Below are positions 33,358-40,716 of a DNA stretch of 64,000 nucleotides, piece after piece. Made by a program: the position numbers and the translations under genes. The notes under the pieces are model-generated. The model was not told where the DNA came from. It did not search any database and saw nothing but the letters and a program-made list of their open reading frames with translations. Origin of the DNA: an uncultured Lachnospira sp. (lineage in GTDB: Bacteria; Bacillota; Clostridia; Lachnospirales; Lachnospiraceae); assembly GCA_910587485.1 (NCBI GenBank), contig CAJUKN010000008.1:69450-133449 (forward strand). Reading direction: 5' to 3'. Each line of letters starts with the position of its first letter. Position 1 is the first letter of the stretch.

Positions 33358-34272
33358 ATGAAAATTTTTGTTACAGGTGTTGCAGGGCAGTTAGGGCATG
33401 ATGTTGTAAATGAGTTGGTAAAACGTGGTATAGAGGTTGTGGGAAGCGATATTGCACAATATTATAGTGGTGTTGATGATGGTAGTGCGGTTACAAAAAA
33501 TCTCTATATTTCTCTTGATATAACTGATAAGCAAGCTGTTTATGAAGTTATTGTTGAAGTAAAACCAGATGTTGTCATACATTGTGCCGCTTGGACAGCC
33601 GTTGATTTGGCAGAAGAAGAGGAAAATATAGAAAAGGTACGTAAAATTAATGCAGATGGTGCTAAAAATATTGCAATGGCATGTAAAGAAGTTGATGCAA
33701 AGATGATTTATCTCAGTACGGATTATGTGTTTGATGGAAAAGGAGATAAGGCTTGGCTTCCAGAATGTAAAGATTATAAGCCGCTTAATGTCTATGGACA
33801 GACAAAGCTTGAGGGAGAATTGGCAGTAAGCAGCATTTTAGAGAAATATTTTATTGTTCGTATTGCATGGGTGTTTGGTTTAAATGGTAAGAATTTTATT
33901 AAGACGATGTTAAATGTGGGAAAGACACATGATACAGTCAAAGTAGTTAACGACCAAATAGGCACGCCGACCTACACACTAGATTTGGCAGTATTATTGG
34001 CTGATATGGCAGTTTCAGAACAGTATGGTTATTATCATGCAACGAATGAGGGCGGTTATATATCTTGGTATGATTTTACTTGTAAGATATATGAGCTTGC
34101 AGGCTATGATACAAAAGTCATTCCTGTAACAACAGCGGAATATGGACTTTCTAAAGCAAAAAGACCATTTAATTCAAGACTAGATAAAAGTAAATTAGTA
34201 GAAAATGGATTTAAACCGCTTCCTACATGGGAGGATGCACTAAAACGATATTTGAAGGAAATTAAATATTAG
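33358..34272 (+). CDS. rfbD: dTDP-4-dehydrorhamnose reductase
   Basis: The 304-residue reductase makes dTDP-L-rhamnose in the last step. Motifs: MKIFVTGVAGQLGHDVVNEL, VIHCAAWTAVDLAEE, YLSTDYVFDG, the catalytic NVYGQTKLEGE and VNDQIGTPTYTLDLA. It follows rfbB by 33 bases, with GGGGGCA upstream of the ATG. The 219 bases between its stop and rfbC contain two possible hairpins and no gene. Confidence 0.95.
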   Translation: MKIFVTGVAGQLGHDVVNELVKRGIEVVGSDIAQYYSGVDDGSAVTKNLYISLDITDKQAVYEVIVEVKPDVVIHCAAWTAVDLAEEEENIEKVRKINADGAKNIAMACKEVDAKMIYLSTDYVFDGKGDKAWLPECKDYKPLNVYGQTKLEGELAVSSILEKYFIVRIAWVFGLNGKNFIKTMLNVGKTHDTVKVVNDQIGTPTYTLDLAVLLADMAVSEQYGYYHATNEGGYISWYDFTCKIYELAGYDTKVIPVTTAEYGLSKAKRPFNSRLDKSKLVENGFKPLPTWEDALKRYLKEIKY

Positions 34273-34491
34273 AAAGGATAAATTGGGGTTGAAAGGAAAC
34301 TTTTTAATATATCTGTATCGCTTTATTACACAGCAAAAAGAACATTGTTTTTGTATAGAGGAATAAGCGTGAAAATGATAGAATCTATGCTTTGCGATAA
34401 TTCTATTATTTTCAACCACGAAATTTGTGTTTGCGCGTTGCTTGTCACAAACTCGTTATATGAAAAAAGCAGCGCAGAAATGAGGATAAAA

Positions 34492-35094
34492 ATGGGACAG
34501 ATTAAAGTGACAAATGCACCAATTGAGGGGCTTTATATTATAGAACCTACCGTTCATGGCGATGAGCGTGGGTATTTTGTTGAAACATATAATCAAAATG
34601 ATTTTAAAGAAGCTGGTCTTGATATGGTGTTTGTACAAGATAATCAAAGCATGTCAACAAAAGGCGTTCTCAGGGGATTACATTTTCAAAAACAATTTCC
34701 ACAAGGTAAGCTTGTTCGTGTTATAAAAGGAACAGTATTTGACGTTGCTGTTGATTTAAGAGGTGGAAGTAAAACGTATGGGAAGTGGTTTGGCGTTGAA
34801 CTTTCCGCTGAAAATAAAAAACAGTTTTATATTTCAGAAGGCTTTGCACATGGATTTTTAGTGCTTAGTGATGAGGCAGAGTTTTGTTATAAGGTGACCG
34901 ATTTTTATCATCCAGGTGATGAGAGTGGTTTGGCTTGGAATGACCCAGAAATTGGCATTGAGTGGCCACAGCTTGTAGGCGAATATAAGGGAAGTGCCGC
35001 CGCAGAGGGTTATGCACTTGCAGATGGAACGAAACTTAATTTATCAGAAAAAGATGAAAAGTGGAGTGGAATAAAAGATACATTTCAGTTTTAA
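34492..35094 (+). CDS. rfbC: dTDP-4-dehydrorhamnose 3,5-epimerase
   Basis: The 200-residue cupin epimerises dTDP-4-keto-6-deoxyglucose. Motifs: GLYIIEPTVHGDERGYFVETYNQ, VQDNQSMSTKGVLRGLHFQ, KLVRVIKGTVFDVAVDLR and ISEGFAHGFLVLSDEAEF. ATG at 34492 follows GAGG by seven bases; the open frame runs 147 bases upstream with unrelated residues, which I exclude. Upstream (34375-34480) two inverted repeats (AGAAT/ATTCT and TTTGTG/CACAAA) form a structured leader. Repeat copy E follows its stop at once. Confidence 0.95.
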   Translation: MGQIKVTNAPIEGLYIIEPTVHGDERGYFVETYNQNDFKEAGLDMVFVQDNQSMSTKGVLRGLHFQKQFPQGKLVRVIKGTVFDVAVDLRGGSKTYGKWFGVELSAENKKQFYISEGFAHGFLVLSDEAEFCYKVTDFYHPGDESGLAWNDPEIGIEWPQLVGEYKGSAAAEGYALADGTKLNLSEKDEKWSGIKDTFQF

Positions 35095-35095
35095 T

Positions 35096-35145
35096 ATGAT
35101 AAGCAAATAATAAAGTAGATTGCAAATATCTGCTTTATTCATAAT
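35096..35145 (+). repeat. dispersed hairpin repeat, copy E
   Basis: It begins two bases after the rfbC stop: ATAAGCAAATAATAAAG, then TTGCAAATATCTGC. Arms AATAAAGTAGAT and ATCTGCTTTATT pair fully with one G-U. It closely matches copy A read on the other strand. Confidence 0.65.
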
Positions 35146-35247
35146 GGCACATTTTACTAAACAAATGAAAAAGATACAATATAAGTGTGTTTTTTGTATT
35201 ATTTTTATAATTTTATATTTTATTTATAAAAAATCCTGCATTTTTTG

Positions 35248-35316
35248 TTGACAATAAGGAATGCAGGTGTTATTTTATGTATAGCAATATTAGCACTCCA
35301 ATTAATTGAGTGCTAA
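35248..35316 (+). promoter_or_regulatory. heat-shock promoter with a perfect CIRCE operator
   Basis: TTGACA (35248-35253), a 17-base spacer and TATTTT (35271-35276), followed by the CIRCE element TTAGCACTC-N9-GAGTGCTAA at 35290-35316, a perfect HrcA-binding site. A CCTGCATT/AATGCAGG hairpin (35235-35267) encloses the -35 box and could also terminate the rfb transcript. Confidence 0.9.
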
Positions 35317-35393
35317 CAAAAGCAAAAAATTGAAAGATATTATTAGAATATTTCTGTATCGTTTTATAACAACACAGGAATGAGGTGGCTATA

Positions 35394-36488
35394 ATGGAAC
35401 TGGATGAAAGAAAAATAAAGATTCTTAAAGCAGTTATCAAAAATTATCTTGAGACAGGAGAACCTGTTGGGTCAAGGACCATTTCTAAATATACCGACCT
35501 TAAGTTGAGTTCCGCAACGATAAGGAATGAGATGGCTGATTTAGAGGAGATGGGATATATTATACAGCCGCATACATCAGCAGGAAGGATTCCTACTGAT
35601 AAAGGTTACCGATTATATGTAGATGATATGATGCATACTAAAGAGGAGGAATTAGCAACTAGGGAGCAGCAGTTATTAAAGCGTGAAGGAGATGTTGCTG
35701 AACGTGAGAAGGATACACAGTCAATGGCAGAGCTGCTTGGCAAGAAAGTTGACAAGGTTGAGGAGTTGCTACAAAGTGTTGCAAAGGTGCTGGCAAGAGA
35801 TACAAATTATGCAACGATGGTAAGCGCACCTCAAGTAAAAGGCAACAAGCTGAAGTTTATACAGCTTTCAAGCCTTGAAGACAACAAAATTCTTGCAGTG
35901 ATTGTTATGGGAGGCAATGTTATTCGCAATAAGGTTATAACAGTAAGTGAGAGGCTTAATCAGGAAAATTTATTAAAATTAAATATTTTGATTAATACAA
36001 CACTCACAGGATTGTCTTTACAAGAAATGAATCTTAGTATTGTGTCCAAGATGGAAAGTCAGGCAGGAGAACATGCACAGCTTGTAAAAGAGGTGGTTGA
36101 TGCGATTGTAACAGCTATTAGCAGTGAAGATAATCTAAAGATATATACCAGTGGAGCAACCAATATATTTAAGTATCCTGAACTGAGCGATTCAACAAAA
36201 GCAAGTGAATTGATATATGCACTTGAAGAAAAACAAAGTTTAACCGATTTTGTCAATGTTGATAATGGTGAGGAGGGAGAAAGCAAAGATATTCAAGTTT
36301 ATATAGGAAGTGAGACTCCAGTGGAATCCATGAAGGATTGCAGCGTTGTTACTGCAATATATGAACTTCAGGATGGTATGCGTGGAACGATAGGAATTAT
36401 TGGTCCAAAGCGTATGGATTATGAAAAGGTTGTCGAGAAGTTAAAAACCATTCAAAATCAACTAGATGATGTTTTTAAGAAATCATAG
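35394..36488 (+). CDS. hrcA: heat-inducible transcription repressor HrcA
   Basis: HrcA binds CIRCE and represses chaperone genes, with GroEL as modulator. The 364-residue protein has the winged-helix start ELDERKIKILKAVIKNYLETGEPVGSRTISK and the SSATIRNEMADLEEMGYI recognition segment, then a GAF-like dimer domain. A central E/R/Q-rich coiled segment of about 45 residues (about 85-130) looks longer than in Bacillus HrcA. ATG at 35394 with GAGG eight bases upstream is preferred; GTG at 35385 is also in frame. CIRCE lies just upstream, giving autoregulation. Confidence 0.95.
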   Translation: MELDERKIKILKAVIKNYLETGEPVGSRTISKYTDLKLSSATIRNEMADLEEMGYIIQPHTSAGRIPTDKGYRLYVDDMMHTKEEELATREQQLLKREGDVAEREKDTQSMAELLGKKVDKVEELLQSVAKVLARDTNYATMVSAPQVKGNKLKFIQLSSLEDNKILAVIVMGGNVIRNKVITVSERLNQENLLKLNILINTTLTGLSLQEMNLSIVSKMESQAGEHAQLVKEVVDAIVTAISSEDNLKIYTSGATNIFKYPELSDSTKASELIYALEEKQSLTDFVNVDNGEEGESKDIQVYIGSETPVESMKDCSVVTAIYELQDGMRGTIGIIGPKRMDYEKVVEKLKTIQNQLDDVFKKS

Positions 36489-36527
36489 GAAGGAAGATGA
36501 GACGTGTCTAAAATCAAAGGAGCTAAG

Positions 36528-37202
36528 ATGAATCAGTCAAAGAAGAATTTTAAGAAAGATTTTTCAGAAAATGCAGATAATAATTTAGTACAAGAAGATG
36601 ATAATGCTGCAAATTCTATTTATAATGAAAGCAATGCAGATGAAGCTGTCAATTTAGATGAAGCGGACGCAGATGTGGATACAACATTTGCCGAACAGGC
36701 AGATGGCGCAAGTGATGTGGACGAAGAAATTTCTGATTCTGGAAAATGCACCAGAAAAAAGAAAGACCAAAAAGACGCTGTTATTGAGGAATTACAAGAT
36801 AAAATCAAGCGTCAGATGGCAGAATTTGACAACTTCAGAAAGCGTACAGATAAAGAAAAGTCTACAATGTATGAGATGGGAGCTTCAGAGGTTATAAAGA
36901 AATTGCTCCCAGTAGTAGATAATTTTGAGCGAGGCTTTAAATCAATCACAGATGAAGATAAAGAAACACCATTTGCAAAAGGAATGGATATGGTTTATAA
37001 GCAGATTATGAAGGTGTTTGAAGATATTGATGTAAAGCCTATTGAAGCTGTTGGTGTTGAATTTAACCCAGATGTTCACAATGCTGTTATGCACATTGAT
37101 GATGATTCGGTCGGCGAGAGCATTATCGTTGAAGAATTTGAAAAGGGTTACACATATAAAGATACTGTAATTCGCCACAGTATGGTTAAAGTGGCAAATT
37201 AA
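36528..37202 (+). CDS. grpE: nucleotide exchange factor GrpE
   Basis: GrpE releases ADP from DnaK. The 224-residue protein has an acidic, low-complexity N-terminus (about 1-80), a long coiled coil (IEELQDKIKRQMAEFDNFRKRTDKEK) and the C-terminal beta domain with VGVEFNPDVHNAVMHIDDD and the final YTYKDTVIRHSMVKV. AAAGGAG six bases before ATG 36528 decides the start over the in-frame GTG at 36504. It belongs to the CIRCE operon. Confidence 0.95.
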   Translation: MNQSKKNFKKDFSENADNNLVQEDDNAANSIYNESNADEAVNLDEADADVDTTFAEQADGASDVDEEISDSGKCTRKKKDQKDAVIEELQDKIKRQMAEFDNFRKRTDKEKSTMYEMGASEVIKKLLPVVDNFERGFKSITDEDKETPFAKGMDMVYKQIMKVFEDIDVKPIEAVGVEFNPDVHNAVMHIDDDSVGESIIVEEFEKGYTYKDTVIRHSMVKVAN

Positions 37203-37286
37203 AAGACGAATAAAAAACAAAACATTTAAAATTGTAATAAAAAATAATATTGGTATTTTAGCACAGAGTGCAGAAAGGATTATATT

Positions 37287-39179
37287 ATGGGAAAAATTAT
37301 AGGAATTGATTTAGGTACAACAAATTCATGTGTGGCAGTTATGGAGGGCGGTAAGCCAGTTGTTATTGCAAACACAGAAGGTCTTAGAACAACACCATCT
37401 ATTGTGGCATTTACAAAGACAGGAGAAAGACTTGTAGGTGACCCTGCAAAGCGTCAGGCTGTAACAAATGCAGATAAGACGATTTCTTCTATTAAGAGAC
37501 ATATGGGTTCAGACCATAGAGTAACAATTGATGATAAGAAATATTCACCACAAGAAATTTCAGCTATGATTCTTCAAAAGTTGAAAGCCGATGCAGAGAA
37601 TTATCTTGGTGAAAAGGTTACAGAAGCAGTTATCACAGTACCAGCATACTTTAATGATGCACAGCGTCAGGCAACAAAGGATGCAGGTAAAATTGCAGGT
37701 CTTGATGTAAAGAGAATTATTAATGAGCCTACGGCAGCAGCATTGGCTTATGGTCTTGACAATGAAAAAGAACAAAAAATTATGGTGTATGACCTTGGTG
37801 GTGGTACATTTGATGTATCCATTATTGAAATTGGCGATGGTGTTATTGAGGTTCTTGCAACAGCAGGTAATAATAAACTTGGTGGCGATGACTTTGATAA
37901 TGTTATAACACAATATATGTTAGAGGACTTTAAGGCAAAAGAAGGCGTAGACTTATCAAAGGATACAATGGCACTACAGCGATTAAAAGTTGCTGCTGAA
38001 CAGGCTAAGAAAGAGTTGTCAAGCGCAACAACAACAACGATTAACCTTCCATATATCACAGCAACACCAGAAGGACCAAAGCATTTTGATATGACACTCA
38101 CAAGAGCCAAATTTGATGAGTTGACACATGATTTAGTAGAAAAGACAGCAGAGCCAGTAAGAAATGCTTTAAGCGATGCAGGTCTTACCGCTTCAGAACT
38201 TTCAAAGGTATTGTTGGTTGGTGGTTCTACAAGAGTGCCTGCAGTACAGGATAAAGTAAAACAGCTTACAGGGCATGAGCCAAGCAAGACATTAAATCCA
38301 GATGAGTGTGTGGCACTTGGTGCTTCTATTCAAGGTGGTAAACTTGCAGGCGATGCAGGTGCAGGTGAGATTCTTCTTCTTGATGTTACACCACTTTCTC
38401 TTTCTATTGAGACAAAAGGTGGTATAGCAACACGATTAATTGAAAGAAATACAACAATTCCTACAAAGAAGAGTCAAATTTTCTCTACAGCAGTAGATAA
38501 TCAGACAGCAGTGGATATCAATGTTGTTCAAGGTGAAAGACAGTTTGCAAGAGATAATAAATCACTTGGACAGTTTAGATTAGATGGTATTCCACCAGCA
38601 ATGAGTGGTGTTCCTCAAATAGAGGTAACATTTGATATCGATGCAAATGGTATTGTTAATGTATCTGCAAAAGATTTAGGTACAGGCAAAGAACAGCATA
38701 TCACAATTACAGCTGGTTCAAATATGTCTGATGATGATATTGATAAGGCTGTCAAAGAAGCGGCTGAATATGAAGCGCAGGATAAAAAGCGTAAGGAAGC
38801 TATTGAGACTAGAAATGAGGCAGATTCAATGGTATTCCAGACGCAGAAAGCGTTAAATGAAGTTGGCGATAAGTTGGATGCCAATGATAAGGCGGGAGTT
38901 GAGGCAGACCTTAACGCATTGAAATCACTTATTGAGAGCAGTGATGCAGAAAATATGACAGAGTCACAAGTCAATGATATTAAGGCAGCAAAAGAGAAAT
39001 TGATGGAATCTGCACAAAAATTGTTTGCTAAACTTTATGAATCACAGCAGGCACAAGGGGCAGCAGGTGCAGGTCCAGATATGGGTTCAGGGGTAACTCC
39101 GGATATGAATGCAGGCGCAGGTGAAACAAGCGCACCTTATGGTGATGATGTAGTTGATGGCGATTACAAGGAAGTTTAA
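37287..39179 (+). CDS. dnaK: chaperone DnaK (Hsp70)
   Basis: The 630-residue Hsp70 has the ATPase motifs IGIDLGTTNSCVAVMEGG, VPAYFNDAQRQATKDAG, YDLGGGTFDVSI and LVGGSTRVPAV, the linker EILLLDVTPLSL, the beta substrate domain (IEVTFDIDANGIVNVSAKD), the helical lid and a G/A-rich tail ending DDVVDGDYKEV. Length and every motif are normal. It provides an internal reference for the reduced Hsp70-like protein at 55331. Upstream, TTAGCAC and GAGTGC occur side by side (37258-37271), perhaps a collapsed CIRCE. Confidence 0.98.
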   Translation: MGKIIGIDLGTTNSCVAVMEGGKPVVIANTEGLRTTPSIVAFTKTGERLVGDPAKRQAVTNADKTISSIKRHMGSDHRVTIDDKKYSPQEISAMILQKLKADAENYLGEKVTEAVITVPAYFNDAQRQATKDAGKIAGLDVKRIINEPTAAALAYGLDNEKEQKIMVYDLGGGTFDVSIIEIGDGVIEVLATAGNNKLGGDDFDNVITQYMLEDFKAKEGVDLSKDTMALQRLKVAAEQAKKELSSATTTTINLPYITATPEGPKHFDMTLTRAKFDELTHDLVEKTAEPVRNALSDAGLTASELSKVLLVGGSTRVPAVQDKVKQLTGHEPSKTLNPDECVALGASIQGGKLAGDAGAGEILLLDVTPLSLSIETKGGIATRLIERNTTIPTKKSQIFSTAVDNQTAVDINVVQGERQFARDNKSLGQFRLDGIPPAMSGVPQIEVTFDIDANGIVNVSAKDLGTGKEQHITITAGSNMSDDDIDKAVKEAAEYEAQDKKRKEAIETRNEADSMVFQTQKALNEVGDKLDANDKAGVEADLNALKSLIESSDAENMTESQVNDIKAAKEKLMESAQKLFAKLYESQQAQGAAGAGPDMGSGVTPDMNAGAGETSAPYGDDVVDGDYKEV

Positions 39180-39238
39180 TTATTGCACAGTGTTTGATTT
39201 GTGTATAAATACCAGAAGTGGTATGTACACAATAATAA

Positions 39239-39272
39239 ACTGCACAAAGGCTTTTTGCCTCTGTGCAGTTTT
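39239..39272 (+). terminator. terminator after dnaK
   Basis: ACTGCACAAAGGC pairs with GCCTCTGTGCAGT around TTTTT, followed by TTTT. It lies between dnaK and dnaJ, so it probably lowers dnaJ expression relative to dnaK. Confidence 0.8.
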
Positions 39273-39388
39273 AGCAGGTTTTTGCTGCTTAAGATGCAAG
39301 AAATTCTTATATAAAAAATAACATGAAAATAAAAAATAAAATAAAAGTTTATAGAAAAATCCTGAAATTTTATAGAAAGGAATAAGAT

Positions 39389-40510
39389 ATGGCAGACAAG
39401 AGAGATTATTATGAAGTCTTAGGTGTCTCAAAGGATGCAGATGAAGCAGCCATAAAAAAAGCATACAGACAACTGGCTAAAAAATACCACCCTGATATTA
39501 ATCCGGGAGATAAAGATGCGGAGGCAAAATTTAAGGAAGCCTCGGAGGCTTATGCTGTTCTTAGTGACTCTGAGAAACGTCGTCAGTATGACCAATTTGG
39601 TCATGCTGCATTTGAAAATGGAGGCAGTGGTGGCTTTGATTTCAGCAATATGGGCGATATATTTGGAAGTGATATATTTGGCGACATATTTGGTGATTTG
39701 TTTGGCGGTGGAAGAAGGCGCAACAGCAATGGACCAATGAGAGGTGCTGATATCCGAGCCAGTGTTCGAATTACATTTGCTGAGTCTGTGACAGGTACAT
39801 CAAAGAAATTGGAAATCACCTTAAAAGACCCTTGTCCAAAATGTAATGGAACAGGTGCCAAACCGGGAACACAGCCTGAAACATGTAATAAATGTGGTGG
39901 AAAAGGTCAGGTTGTGTATACACAGCAATCCTTTTTTGGCATGGTAAGAAATGTTCAAACCTGTCCAGATTGTAATGGAAAGGGAAAAGTAATTAAAGAA
40001 AAGTGTCCAGAATGTTATGGAACAGGTTATATTAGCAGTAAAAAGACCATTGAGGTGAATATACCTGCAGGCATTGATGATGGTCAGTATGTGAGAATAC
40101 AAGGCAAAGGCGAACCAGGTACGAATGGAGGACCTAGAGGCGATTTGCTTGTTGCAGTTATGGTTAGTTCGGACCCACAATTTAAAAGAGATGGATATAA
40201 TATATTCTCTGAGGTAATAATAAGTTATCCTACGGCTGTATTTGGTGGAGAAATTAAGGTTAAGACGATTGATGGGGAAGTGGTTTATGAGGTAAAGGCA
40301 GGAACGGCTTCTGGAACTAGAGTGCGACTGAGAGGAAAAGGAATGCCAACTGTGCGAAATAAAGAGGTTCGTGGCGACCATTATATTACATTAATTGTTG
40401 AAATTCCTACGAAATTAAACAGTGAGCAAAGAGAGGCTTTATTAGCTTATGATAAAACGCTTACAGGCGCAGAACGACATGTAAAAAAGAAGGGATTTTT
40501 CAGTAAATAA
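39389..40510 (+). CDS. dnaJ: chaperone DnaJ (Hsp40)
   Basis: The 373-residue co-chaperone has the J domain with the HPD motif (KKYHPDINPG, about residue 33), a G/F-rich region (about 75-110), four zinc repeats CPKCNGTG, CNKCGGKG, CPDCNGKG and CPECYGTG, and the C-terminal substrate domains. It stimulates DnaK ATPase. GAAAGG precedes the ATG. It is separated from dnaK by a terminator; no separate clear promoter is seen, so it may depend on read-through. Confidence 0.97.
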   Translation: MADKRDYYEVLGVSKDADEAAIKKAYRQLAKKYHPDINPGDKDAEAKFKEASEAYAVLSDSEKRRQYDQFGHAAFENGGSGGFDFSNMGDIFGSDIFGDIFGDLFGGGRRRNSNGPMRGADIRASVRITFAESVTGTSKKLEITLKDPCPKCNGTGAKPGTQPETCNKCGGKGQVVYTQQSFFGMVRNVQTCPDCNGKGKVIKEKCPECYGTGYISSKKTIEVNIPAGIDDGQYVRIQGKGEPGTNGGPRGDLLVAVMVSSDPQFKRDGYNIFSEVIISYPTAVFGGEIKVKTIDGEVVYEVKAGTASGTRVRLRGKGMPTVRNKEVRGDHYITLIVEIPTKLNSEQREALLAYDKTLTGAERHVKKKGFFSK

Positions 40511-40555
40511 AAGGTAAAATAATAAGAGACTGTTGTAAAACGAAAATGAATTGGT

Positions 40556-40593
40556 AAAAACGGTGTGGCTTATAATAAGTTATGCCGTTTTTT
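40556..40593 (+). terminator. terminator after dnaJ
   Basis: AAAAACGG pairs with CCGTTTTTT across a CTTATAATAAG inner hairpin, ending in a T-run. It closes the heat-shock operon. Confidence 0.7.
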
Positions 40594-40605
40594 GTTAATA
40601 TAATT

Positions 40606-40634
40606 TTGACCTTTAACATAATCTGTGTTATTAT
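40606..40634 (+). promoter_or_regulatory. promoter of the M16C peptidase gene
   Basis: TTGACC (40606-40611), a 17-base spacer and TATTAT (40629-40634), about 80 bases before the ATG at 40717 and just after the dnaJ terminator. Confidence 0.55.
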
Positions 40635-40716
40635 TGACTAAATATATAAAAGTTAAATACTTCGTAGCAAGAATAAATGTAACGAAAAAAAGCAGCATGG
40701 AGGAGTAAATAAGAGT

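Noticed and set aside
34345..34491. 49-residue N-terminal extension of RfbC
   Set aside because: The residues do not resemble the epimerase family; ATG 34492 has a proper ribosome binding site and matches the family start.
37748..38287. 179-codon ORF on the - strand
   Set aside because: It is the mirror of dnaK codons; the + strand frame matches Hsp70 throughout and no ribosome binding site supports the antisense frame.
39821..40381. 186-codon ORF on the - strand
   Set aside because: It lies fully inside dnaJ, whose zinc repeats and C-terminal domains read correctly on the + strand.
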